From Calliopsis andreniformis (taxonomy: Eukaryota; Arthropoda; Insecta; Hymenoptera; Andrenidae), in assembly GCF_051401765.1 (NCBI RefSeq), contig NW_027480482.1:124001-188000 (forward strand): a stretch of DNA of 64,000 bases, in the 5' to 3' direction. The translations under genes and the position numbers were made by a program. Positions 38,701 through 51,000 of the stretch are shown one piece after another. Numbering within the stretch: position 1 is the first letter of the stretch; each line of letters begins with the position of its first letter. Below the pieces are notes generated by a model. That model had not been told where the DNA came from, searched no databases, and saw only the letters and a program-made list of their open reading frames with translations.

Positions 38701-39677
38701 GATTGATTATTGAAGATTGAGTATTGAGGAATGAAGGTTGAGGATTGAGGATTGAGAATTGAGGATTGAGGATGAGGGCTGAGGGTTGAGGATTGAGGTT
38801 AGAGGACTGAGGACTGAGGATTGAGGATTGAGAATTGAGGATTGAGGATTGAGGATTGAAAATTGAGGATTGGGTATCGAGGATTGAAGAATGAGGATTG
38901 AGGACTGAGGATTGAGCATTGAGGATTGAAGATTGAGTATTGAGAATTGAAGATTGACGATTGAGGATTGAGAATTGAGGATTGAGGATTGAGAATTGAG
39001 CATTGAAGACTGAGTATTGAGGATTGAATGTTGAGGATTGTGGACTGAGCGTTGAGAATTGAGGATTCAATATTGAGGTTTGGGGACTGAGTGTTGAGGG
39101 TTGAGTGATGAGAATTGATGTTTGTGGATAGAGATTTGAAGATTGCAGATTGAGTATTGAGTAATGAAAACTGTGAATTGATGATATTCTATTGAGGATT
39201 GAGGATTGACAACTGATGGTTGAGGATTGAGGATTGAAGATTGAGGATTGAGGATTGAGGGTTGTGGATTGAGCACGAGGTCTCAGGGATGAGTATTGAC
39301 GTTTGATTTCTGACGATTGAGGATTGAGGATTGAGAACTGAGGATTGAGGAATGAGGACTGAAGATTGAGGATTGGGAATTGAGGATTGAAGAATGAGGA
39401 TTGAGGATTGAGGATTGAGTATTGAGGATTGAAGATTGAGTATTGAGGATTGAAGATTGAGGTTTGAGGATTGGGTATTGAAGATTGAGTATTTGGGACT
39501 GAGGATTGAAGATTGAGGATTGATGATTGAGCATTGAGGATTGAGGATTGAGGATTGAGGATTGAAGATTGAGGATTGGGTATTGAGGATTGAAGAATGA
39601 GGATTGAGGATTGAGGATTAAGGATTGAGGATTGAAGATTGAGTATTGAGGATTGAAGGTTGACGGTTGAGGATTGA
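35729..39677 (+). repeat. 3.94-kb tandem duplication, second copy
   Basis: Second copy, 3,949 bp long. The junction at about 35,729 is visible as a jump from sequence matching 39.67 kb to sequence matching 31.79 kb, within a run of ATTGAAG and ATTGAGG units. The rare ATTTGGG word occurs on both sides of the junction (about 35,544 and 35,794). Confidence 0.92.
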
Positions 39678-40057
39678 GGACTGAGGATTGAGGATTGAGG
39701 ATTGAGGATTGAGGATAGAGGATTGAAGATTGGGTACTGGGTATTGAGGATTGAAGAATGAGGATTGAGGATTGAGGATTGAGGATTGAGGATTGAAGAT
39801 TGAGTGTTGAGGATTAAAGATTGACGATTGAGGATTGAGAATTGAGGATTGAGGATTGAGGATTGAGGTTTGGGCATTGAAGACTGACTATTGAGGATTG
39901 AAGGTTGAGGATTGTGGATTGAGGATTGAGGATTGAGGATTGAGGATTGAAGATTGAGGACTGAGTGTTGAGGGTAGAGTGATGAGAATTGATGCTTGTG
40001 GATAGAGATTTGAAGATTGCCGATTGAGTATTGAGTAATGAAAACTGTGAATTGATG

Positions 40058-43000
40058 ATATTCTATTGAGGATTGAGGATTGACAACTGATTGTTGAGGA
40101 GTGAGGGCTGAAGATTGAGGATTCAGGGTTGAGCATTAAGTATTGAGGGTTGAGGATTGAAGATTGAGGATTGGGGATTGAGGATTGAGGATTGCGGATT
40201 GAGGATTGAAGATTGAGAATTTGGGATTGAGGATTGACGATTGAGGATTGAGTATTGATTATTGAGAATTGAGGATTGATTATTGAAGATTGAGTATTGA
40301 GGATTGAAGATTGAGGATTGAGGATTGAGGATTGAGGATTGAGGATCAGGGCTGAGGGTTGAGGATTGAGGTTTCAGGACTGAGGACTGAGGATTAAGGA
40401 TTGAGAATTGAGGATTGTGGATTGAGGATTGAAGATTGAGGATTGGGTATTGAGGATTGAAGAATGAGGATTGAGGATTGAGGGTTGAGGATTTAGGGTT
40501 GAAGATTGAGGATTGAGGATTGAGTATTGAGGAGCGAATATTGCGTGTTGAGGATTGAAGATAGAGGATTGAGGATTCAGGTCTGATGATTGAGGACGAG
40601 GACTGACGGTTGAGGATTGAGGTTTGAGGATTGAGGATTGAGGATTGAGGACTGAGTATTGAGAATTGAGAATTGAGGATGAGGACTGAGGGTTGAGGAT
40701 TGAGGTTTGAGGAACAAGAATTGAGGATTGAGGATTGAGGACTGAGGATTGACGATTGAGTATTGAAGATTGAGGATTGATTACTGAGGATTGAGGATTG
40801 AGGATTCAGGATTGAGGATTGAGGATTGAGGATTGAAGATTCAGTATTGAGGATTGAAGATTGAGAATTGAGGATTTTAGGATTGAACATTGAGAACTGA
40901 GAGTTCAGGGTTTGGTGATGAGAATTGATGTTTGTGGATAGAGATTTGAAGATTGCAGATTGAGTATTGAGTATTGAAAACTGTGAATTGAGGATATTCT
41001 ATTGGGGATTGAGGATTGACAACTGATTGTTGAGGACTGAGGGCTGAAGGTTGAGGATGCAGGATTGAGGATTCAGAATTGAGGTTTGAGGACTGAGGGT
41101 TGAGGATTGAAGATTGAGTATTGAGGATTGAAGATTGAGGAATGAGGATTGAGGATTGAGTATTGAGGATGAGGACTGAGGTTTGAGGATTGAGGTTTGA
41201 GGTCTGAGGACTGAGGATTGAGGGTTGAGAATTGAGGATCGAGGATTGAGGATTGATGATTGAGTGTTGCGTATTGAGGATTGAAGGAAGAGGATTGAGG
41301 ATTGAGGATTGTGGGTTGAGGATTGAGGATTGAATGTTGAGTATTCAGGATTGGAGATTGACTATTGAGGATTGAGGACCGAGGATTGAGGATTGAGGAT
41401 TGAAGATTGAGTATTGAGGAATGAAGGTTGAGGATTGGGGATTGTGGATTGAGGATTGAGGATTGAGGATTGAAGATTGAGTATTCAGGATTGAAGATTG
41501 TGGATTGAGGATTGAGGATTGAGGATTGAGTATTGAGGATAGAAGATTGAGGACTGGGGACTGAGGATTGAAGATTGAGGATTGAGGATTGAAGGTTGAG
41601 TACTGAGGATTGAAGGTTGACGGTTGAGGATTGAGGATTGAGGATTGAGGATTGAGGATTGAGGATTGAGGATTGAGGATTGAAGATTGAGTATTGAGGA
41701 TTCAAGATTGATGATTGAGGATTGAGGATTGAGGGTTGCGGATTGAAGATTGAGGATTGAAGATTGAGTATTGAGGATTGAAGATTGAGGATTGAGGATT
41801 GCGGATTGAGCTTTGAGGATCGAAGATTGAGGACTGGGGACTGAGTGTTGAGGGTTGAGTGATGAGAATTGATGTTTGTGGATAGAGATTTGAGGATTGC
41901 AATTTGAGTATTGAGTAATGAAAACTGTGAATTGATGATATTCTATTGAGGATTGAGGATTGACAGCTGATTGTTGAGGAGTGAGGGCTGAAGGTTGAGG
42001 ATTCAGGATTGAGGATTAAGGATTGATGTTTGAGGACTGAGGATTGAGGATTGAGGATTGAGGATTGAGGATTGAGGATCGAAGATTGAGGACTGAGGAT
42101 TGAGGGTTGTGGATTGAGGACGAGGACTTAGAGTTGAGTATTGATGTTTGAGTTCTGAGGATTGAGGGTTGAGGATTGAAGATTGAGGATTGGGAATTGA
42201 GGATTGAAGAATGAGGATTGAGGATTGAGGATTGAGTATTGAGGATTGAAGATTGAGGATTGAGGATTGAGGATGAGGGCTGAGGGTTGAAGATTGAGTA
42301 TTGAGGGTTGAAGACTGACGATTGAGGATTGAGGATTGAGGATTGAGCATTGAGGATTGAGGATTGAGGATTGAGGATTGAAGATTGAGGATTGGGTATT
42401 GAGGATTGAAGAATGAGGATTGAGGATTGAGGATTAAGGATTGAGGATTGAAGATTGAGTATTGAGGATTGAAGGTTGACGGTTGAGGATTGAGGATTGA
42501 GGTTTGAGGATTGAGGATTGAGGATTGAGGACTGAGTATTGAGAATTGAGAATTGAGGATGAGGACTGAGGGTTGAGGATTGAGGTTTGAGGAACAAGAA
42601 TTGAGGATTGAGGATTGAGGACTGAGGATTGACGATTGAGTATTGAAAATTGAGGATTGATTACTGAGGATTGAGGATTGAGGATTCAGGATTGAGGATT
42701 GAGGATTGAGGGTTGAGGATTGAAGATTGAGTATTGAGGATTGAAGATTGAGGTTTGAGGATTGGGTATTGAAGATTGAGTATTTGGGACTGAGGATTGA
42801 AGATTGAGGATTGATGATTGAGCATTGAGGATTGAGGATTGAGGATTGAGGATTGAAGATTGAGGATTGGGTATTGAGGATTGAAGAATGAGGATTGAGG
42901 ATTGAGGATTAAGGATTGAGGATTGAAGATTGAGTATTGAGGATTGAAGGTTGACGGTTGAGGATTGAGGATTGAGGATTGAGGATTGAGGATTGAGGAT

Positions 43001-43348
43001 TGAGGATAGAGGATTGAAGATTGGGTACTGGGTATTGAGGATTGAAGAATGAGGATTGAGGATTGAGGATTGAGGATTGAGGATTGAAGATTGAGTGTTG
43101 AGGATTAAAGATTGACGATTGAGGATTGAGAATTGAGGATTGAGTATTGAGGATTGAGGTTTGGGCATTGAAGACTGAGTATTGAGGATTGAAGGTTGAG
43201 GATTGTGGATTGAGGATTGAGGATTGAGGATTGAGGATTGAAGATTGAGGACTGAGTGTTGAGGGTAGAGTTATGAGAATTGATGCTTGTGGATAGAGAT
43301 TTGAAGATAGCCGATTGAGTATTGAGTAATGAAAACTGTGAATTGATG
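40058..43348 (+). repeat. 2.81-kb HOR, unit 1 (expanded to 3.29 kb)
   Basis: Units are measured here from one second-type anchor to the next. Anchors within are 40,058, 40,994 (+936) and 41,938 (+944), then 1,411 bp to the next unit, where other units have 928-936. The extra ~483 bp is a composite insert at about 42,500-42,960. This unit overlaps the end of U2, and a further partial copy of the HOR lies in U1 (26,972, 27,908, 28,852). Confidence 0.88.
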
Positions 43349-46156
43349 ATATTCTATTGAGGATTGAGGATTGACAACTGATTGTTGAGGAGTGAGGGCT
43401 GAAGGTTGAGGATTCAGGGTTGAGGATTAAGTATTGAGGGTTGAGGATTGAAGATTGAGGATTGGGGATTGAGGATTGAGGATTGAGGATTGAGGATTGA
43501 AGATTGAGGATTTGGGATTGAGGATTGACGATTGAGGATTGAGTATTGATTATTGAGAATTGAGGATTGATTATTGAAGATTGAGTATTGAGGATTGAAG
43601 ATTGAGGATTGAGGATTGAGGATTGAGGATTGAGGATCAGGGCTGAGGGTTGAGGATTGAGGTTTCAGGACTGAGGACTGAGGATTGAGGATTGAGAATT
43701 GAGGATTGTGGATTCAGGATTGAAGATTGAGGATTGGGTATTGAGGATTGAAGAATGAGGATTGAGGATTGAGGGTTGAGGATTTAGGGTTGAAGATTGA
43801 GGATTGAGGATTGAGTATTGAGGAGCGAATATTGCGTGTTGAGGATTGAAGATAGAGGATTGAGGATTCAGGTCTGATGATTGAGGACGAGGACTGACGG
43901 TTGAGGATTGAGGTTTGAGGATTGAGGATTGAGGATTGAGGACTGAGTATTGAGAATTGAGAATTGAGGATGAGGACTGAGGGTTGAGGATTGAGGTTTG
44001 AGGAACAAGAATTGAGGATTGAGGATTGAGGACTGAGGATTGACGATTGAGTATTGAAGATTGAGGATTGATTACTGAGGATTGAGGATTGAGGATTCAG
44101 GATTGAGGATTGAGGATTGAGGATTGAAGATTCAGTATTGAGGATTGAAGATTGAGAATTGAGGATTTTAGGATTGAACATTGAGAACTGAGAGTTCAGG
44201 GTTTAGTGATGAGAATTGATGTTTGTGGATAGAGATTTGAAGATTGCAGATTGAGTATTGAGTATTGAAAACTGTGAATTGAGGATATTCTATTGGGGAT
44301 TGAGGATTGACAACTGATTGTTGAGGACTGAGGGCTGAAGGTTGAGGATGCAGGATTGAGGATTCAGAATTGAGGTTTGAGGACTGAGGGTTGAGGATTG
44401 AAGATTGAGTATTGAGGATTGAAGATTGAGGAATGAGGATTGAGGATTGAGTATTGAGGATGAGGACTGAGGTTTGAGGATTGAGGTTTGAGGTCTGAGG
44501 ACTGAGGATTGAGGGTTGAGAATTGAGGATCGAGGATTGAGGATTGATGATTGAGTGTTGGGTATTGAGGATTGAAGGAAGAGGATTGAGGATTGAGGAT
44601 TGTGGGTTGAGGATTGAGGATTGAATGTTGAGTATTCAGGATTGGAGATTGACTATTGAGGATTGAGGACCGAGGATTGAGGATTGAGGATTGAAGATTG
44701 AGTATTGAGGAATGAAGGTTGAGGATTGGGGATTGTGGATTGAGGATTGAGGATTGAGGATTGAAGATTGAGTATTCAGGATTGAAGATTGTGGATTGAG
44801 GATTGAGGATTGAGGATTGAGTATTGAGGATAGAAGATTGAGGACTGGGGACTGAGGATTGAAGATTGAGGATTGAGGATTGAAGGTTGAGTACTGAGGA
44901 TTGAAGGTTGACGGTTGAGGATTGAGGATTGAGGATTGAGGATTGAGGATTGAGGATTGAGGATTGAGGATTGAAGATTGAGTATTGAGGATTCAAGATT
45001 GATGATTGAGGATTGAGGATTGAGGGTTGCGGATTGAAGATTGAGGATTGAAGATTGAGTATTGAGGATTGAAGATTGAGGATTGAGGATTACGGATTGA
45101 GCTTTGAGGATCGAAGATTGAGGACTGGGGACTGAGTGTTGAGGGTTGAGTGATGAGAATTGATGTTTGTGGATAGAGATTTGAGGATTGCAAGTTGAGT
45201 ATTGAGTAATGAAAACTGTGAATTGATGATATTCTATTGAGGATTGAGGATTGACAGCTGATTGTTGAGGAGTGAGGGCTGAAGGTTGAGGATTCAGGAT
45301 TGAGGATTAAGGATTGATGTTTGAGGACTGAGGATTGAGGATTGAGGATTGAGGATTGAGGATCGAAGATTGAGGACTGAGGATTGAGGGTTGTGGATTG
45401 CAACGAGGACTTAGAGTTGAGTATTGATGTTTGAGTTCTGAGGATTGAGGGTTGAGGATTGAAGATTGAGGATTGGGAATTGAGGATTGAAGAATGAGGA
45501 TTGAGGATTGAGGATTGAGTATTGAGGATTGAAGATTGAGGATTGAGGATTGAGGATGAGGGCTGAGGGTTGAAGATTGAGTATTGAGGGTTGAAGACTG
45601 ACGATTGAGGATTGAGGATTGAGGATTGAGCATTGAGGATTGAGGATTGAGGATTGAGGATTGAAGATTGAGGATTGGGTATTGAGGATTGAAGAATGAG
45701 GATTGAGGATTGAGGATTAAGGATTGAGGATTGAAGATTGAGTATTGAGGATTGAAGGTTGACGGTTGAGGATTGAGGATTGAGGATTGAGGATTGAGGA
45801 TTGAGGATTGAGGATAGAGGATTGAAGATTGGGTACTGGGTATTGAGGATTGAAGAATGAGGATTGAGGATTGAGGATTGAGGATTGAGGATTGAAGATT
45901 GAGTGTTGAGGATTAAAGATTGACGGTTGAGGATTGAGAATTGAGGATTGAGGATTGAGGATTGAGGTTTGGGCATTGAAGACTGAGTATTGAGGATTGA
46001 AGGTTGAGGATTGTGGATTGAGGATTGAGGATTGAGGATTGAGGATTGAAGATTGAGGACTGAGTGTTGAGGGTAGAGTGATGAGAATTGATGCTTGTGG
46101 ATAGAGATTTGAAGATTGCCGATTGAGTATTGAGTAATGAAAACTGTGAATTGATG
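43349..46156 (+). repeat. 2.81-kb HOR, unit 2
   Basis: This unit is 2,808 bp with anchors 43,349, 44,285 and 45,229, spaced 936, 944 and 928 bp. The length equals 402 heptamer slots minus 6. That fits the off-length units I can see: 6-bp ATCAGG near 43,636, ACGAGG near 43,884, ATGAGG near 43,970, 44,459 and 45,553, a 2-bp loss at an altered B word near 45,400 (ATTGCAACGAGG), and one 8-bp ATTTTAGG near 44,164. Confidence 0.9.
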
Positions 46157-48972
46157 ATATTCTATTGAGGATTGAGGATTGACAACTGATTGTTGAGGAG
46201 TGAGGGCTGAAGATTGAGGATTCAGGGTTGAGGATTAAGTATTGAGGGTTGAGGATTGAAGATTGAGGATTGGGGATTGAGGATTGAGGATTGAGGATTG
46301 AGGATTGAAGATTGAGGATTTGGGATTGAGGATTGACGATTGAGGATTGAGTATTGATTATTGAGAATTGAGGATTGATTATTGAAGATTGAGTATTGAG
46401 GATTGAAGATTGAGGATTGAGGATTGAGGATTGAGGATTGAGGATCAGGGCTGAGGGTTGAGGATTGAGGTTTCAGGACTGAGGACTGAGGATTGAGGAT
46501 TGAGAATTGAGGATTGTGGATTGAGGATTGAAGATTGAGGATTGGGTATTGAGGATTGAAGAATGAGGATTGAGGATTGAGGGTTGAGGATTTAGGGTTG
46601 AAGATTGAGGATTGAGGATTGAGTATTGAGGAGCGAATATTGCGTGTTGAGGATTGAAGATAGAGGATTGAGGATTCAGGTCTGATGATTGAGGACGAGG
46701 ACTGACGGTTGAGGATTGAGGTTTGAGGATTGAGGATTGAGGATTGAGGACTGAGTATTGAGAATTGAGAATTGAGGATGAGGACTGAGGGTTGAGGATT
46801 GAGGTTTGAGGAACAAGAATTGAGGATTGAGGATTGAGGACTGAGGATTGACGATTGAGTATTGAAGATTGAGGATTGATTACTGAGGATTGAGGATTGA
46901 GGATTCAGGATTGAGGATTGAGGATTGAGGATAGAAGATTCAGTATTGAGGATTGAAGATTGAGAATTGAGGATTTTAGGATTGAACATTGAGAACTGAG
47001 AGTTCAGGGTTTAGTGATGAGAATTGATGTTTGTGGATAGAGATTTGAAGATTGCAGATTGAGTATTGAGTATTGAAAACTGTGAATTGAGGATATTCTA
47101 TTGGGGATTGAGGATTGACAACTGATTGTTGAGGTCTGAGTGCTGAAGGTTGAGGATGCAGGATTGAGGATTCAGAATTGAGGTTTGAGGACTGAGGGTT
47201 GAGGATTGAAGATTGAGTATTGAGGATTGAAGATTGAGGAATGAGGATTGAGGATTGAGTATTAAGGATGAGGACTGAGGTTTGAGGATTGAGGTTTGAG
47301 GTCTGAGGACTGAGGATTGAGGGTTGAGAATTGAGGATCGAGGATTGAGGATTGATGATTGAGTGTTGGGTATTGAGGATTGAAGGAAGAGGATTGAGGA
47401 TTGAGGATTGTGGGTTGAGGATTGAGGATTGAATGTTGAGTATTCAGGATTGGAGATTGACTATTGAGGATTGAGGACCGAGGATTGAGGATTGAGGATT
47501 GAAGATTGAGTATTGAGGAATGAAGGTTGAGGATTGGGGATTGTGGATTGAGGATTGAGGATTGAGGATTGAAGATTGAGTATTCAGGATTGAAGATTGT
47601 GGATTGAGAATTGAGGATTGAGGATTGAGTATTGAGGATAGAAGATTGAGGACTGGGGACTGAGGATTGAAGATTGAGGATTGAGGATTGAAGGTTGAGT
47701 ACTGAGGATTGAAGGTTGACGGTTGAGGATTGAGGATTGAGGATTGAGGATTGAGGATTGAGGATTGAGGATTGAGGATTGAAGATTGAGTATTGAGGAT
47801 TCAAGATTGATGATTGAGGATTGAGGATTGAGGGTTGCGGATTGAAGATTGAGGATTGAAGATTGAGTATTGAGGATTGAAGATTGAGGATTGAGGATTG
47901 CGTATTGAGCTTTGAGGATCGAAGATTGAGGACTGGCGACTGAGTGTTGAGGGTTGAGTGATGAGAATTGATGTTTGTGGATAGAGATTTGAGGATTGCA
48001 AGTTGAGTATTGAGTAATGAAAACTGTGAATTGATGATATTCTATTGAGGATTGAGGATTGACAGCTGATTGTTGAGGAGTGAGGGCTGAAGGTTGAGGA
48101 TTCAGGATTGAGGATTAAGGATTGATGTTTGAGGACTGAGGATTGAGGATTGAGGATTGAGGATTGAGGATTGAGGATCGAAGATTGAGGACTGAGGATT
48201 GAGGGTTGTGGATTGAGGACGAGGACTTAGAGTTAAGTATTGATGTTTGAGTTCTGAGGATTGAGGGTTGAGGATTGAAGATTGAGGATTGGGAATTGAG
48301 GATTGAAGAATGAGGATTGAGGATTGAGGATTGAGTATTGAGGATTGAAGATTGAGGATTGAGGATTGAGGATGAGGGCTGAGGGTTGAAGATTGAGTAT
48401 TGAGGGTTGAAGACTGACGATTGAGGATTGAGGATTGAGGATTGAGCATTGAGGATTGAGGATTGAGGATTGAGGATTGAAGATTGAGGATTTGGTATTG
48501 AGGATTGAAGAATGAGGATTGAGGATTGAGGATTAAGGATTGAGGATTGAAGATTGAGTATTGAGGATTGAAGGTTGACGGTTGAGGATTGAGGATTGAG
48601 GATTGAGGATTGAGGATTGAGGATTGAGGATAGAGGATTGAAGATTGTGTACTGGGTATTGAGGATTGAAGAATGAGGATTGAGGATTGAGGATTGAGGA
48701 TTGAGGATTGAAGATTGAGTGTTGAGGATTAAAGATTGACGGTTGAGGATTGAGAATTGAGGATTGAGGATTGAGGATTGAGGTTTGGGCATTGAAGACT
48801 GAGTATTGAGGATTGAAGGTTGAGGATTGTGGATTGAGGATTGAGGATTGAGGATAGAGGATTGAAGATTGAGGACTGAGTGTTGAGGGTAGAGTGATGA
48901 GAATTGATGCTTGTGGATAGAGATTTGAAGATTGCCGATTGAGTATTGAGTAATGAAAACTGTGAATTGATG
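46157..48972 (+). repeat. 2.81-kb HOR, unit 3
   Basis: This unit is 2,816 bp with anchors 46,157, 47,093 and 48,037, spaced 936, 944 and 936 bp. Compared with unit 2 it has an intact B word near 48,217 and one more heptamer, which accounts for the 8-bp difference in length. Confidence 0.9.
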
Positions 48973-51000
48973 ATATTCTATTGAGGATTGAGGATTGACA
49001 ACTGGTTGTTGAGGAGTGAGGGCTGTAGATTGAGGATTCAGGGTTGAGGATTAAGTATTGAGGGTTGAGGATTGAAGATTGAGGATTGGGGATTGAGGAT
49101 TGAGGATTGTGGATTAAGGATTGAAGATTGAGGATTTGGGATTGAGGATTGACGATTGAGGATTGAGTATTGATTATTGAGAATTGAGGATTGATTATTG
49201 AAGATTGAGTATTGAGGATTGAAGATTGAGGATTGAGGATTGAGGATTGAGGATTGAGGATCAGGGCTGAGGGTTGAGGATTTAGGTTTCAGGACTGAGG
49301 ACTGAGGATTGAGGATTGAGAATTGAGGATTGTGGATTGAGGATTGAAGATTGAGGATTGGGTATTGAGGATTGAAGAATGAGGATTGAGGATTGAGGGT
49401 TGAGGATTTAGGGTTGAAGATTGAGGATTGAGGATTGAGTATTGAGGAGCGAATATTGCGTGTTGAGGATTGAAGATAGAGGATTGAGGATTGAGGTCTG
49501 ATGATTGAGGACGAGGACTGACGGTTGAGGATTGAGGTTTGAGGATTGAGGATTGAGGATTGAGGACTGAGTATTGAGAATTGAGAATTGAGGATGAGGA
49601 CTGAGGGTTGAGGATTGAGGTTTGAGGAACAAGAATTGAGGATTGAGGATTGAGGACTGAGGATTGACGATTGAGTATTGAAGATTGAGGATTGATTACT
49701 GAGGATTGAGGATTGAGGATTCAGGATTGAGGATTGAGGATTGAGGATTGAAGATTGAGAATTGAGGATTTTAGGATTGAACATTGAGAACTGAGAGTTC
49801 AGGGTTTAGTGATGAGAATTGATGTTTGTGGATAGAGATTTGAAGATTGCAGATTGAGTATTGAGTATTGAAAACTGTGAATTGAGGATATTCTATTGGG
49901 GATTGAGGATTGACAACTGATTGTTGAGGACTGAGGGCTGGAGATTGAGGATGCAGGATTGAGGATTCAGAATTGAGGTTTGAGGACTGAGGATTGGGGA
50001 TTGAATATTGAGTATTGAGGATTGAAGATTGAGGATTGAGGATTGAGGATTGAGTATTGAGGATGAGGGCTGAGGTTTGAGGATTGAGGTTTGTGGACTG
50101 AGGACTGAGGATTGAGGGTTGAGAATTGAGGATTGAGGATTGAGGATTGAAGATTGAGGATTGGGTATTGAGGATTAAAGGACGAGGATTGAGGATTGAG
50201 GATTGAGGATTGTGGATTGAGGATTGAAGGTTGAGTATTCAGGATTGGAGATGGACGATTGAGGATTGAGGACCGAGGATTGAGGATTGAGGATTGAAGA
50301 TTGAGTATTGAGGAATGAAGGTTGAGGATTGGGGATTGTGGATTGAGGATTGAGGATTGAGGATTGAAGATTGAGTATTCAGGATTGAAGATTATGGATT
50401 GAGGATTGAGGATTGAGGATTGAGTATTGAGGATAGAAGATTGAGGACTGGGGACTGAGGATTGAAGATTGAGGATTGAGGATTGAAGGTTGAGTACTGA
50501 GGATTGAAGGTTGACGGTTGAGGATTGAGGATTGAGGATTGAGGATTGAGGATTGAGGATTGAAGATTGAGTATTGAGGATTCAAGATTGATGATTGAGG
50601 ATTGACGATTGAGGGTTGCGGATTGAAGATTGAGGATTGAAGATTGAGTATTGAGGATTGAAGATTGAGGATTGAGGATTGCGGATTGAGCTTTGAGGAT
50701 CGAAGATTGAGGACTGGGGACTGAGTGTTGAGGGTTGAGTGATGAGAATTGATGTTTGTGGATAGAGATTTGAAGATTGCAAGTTGAGTATTGAGTAATG
50801 AAAACTGTGAATTGATGATATTCTATTGAGGATTGAGGATTGACAGCTGATTGTTGAGGAGTGAGGGCTGAAGGTTGAGGATTCAGGATTGAGGATTAAG
50901 GATTGATGTTTGAGGACTGAGGATTGAGGATTGAGGATTGAGGATTGAGGATTGAGGATCGAAGATTGCGGACTGAGGATTGAGGGTTGTGGATTGAGGA
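48973..51000 (+). repeat. 2.81-kb HOR, unit 4 (partial, mosaic)
   Basis: Anchors are 48,973, 49,888 (+915) and 50,818 (+930). The first ~0.8 kb is closest to 17.5-18.3 kb, sharing the rare ACTGGTT after the anchor and ATTAAGG near 49,113. About 49,925-50,275 matches 21,770-22,120 and 29,936-30,286 instead of the expected HOR segment. From about 50,275 the sequence returns to the HOR pattern. The unit decays after about 51.0 kb. Confidence 0.82.

Larger units (their letters stand above)
29341..42430 (+). repeat. Higher-order unit U2 (13.09 kb)
   Basis: Anchors are 29,896, 30,483, 30,854, 31,552, 32,356, 33,523, 34,062, 34,494, 35,235, 36,291, 37,458, 37,997, 38,443, 39,184, 40,058, 40,994 and 41,938. 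U2 starts where U1 ends. It equals U1 plus 4,920 bp: 971 bp that U1 lacks (33,523 to 34,494) and one 3,949-bp tandem copy. The offsets agree exactly (13,086 - 8,166 = 3,949 + 971). The right edge is near 42,420, where the match to U1 stops. Confidence 0.9.

Noticed and set aside
40058..51000. The 936-944 bp spacing as an inserted transposon family.
   Set aside because: There are no terminal repeats, target-site duplications or coding capacity, and the interval is made of the same heptamers, so a HOR subunit explains it.
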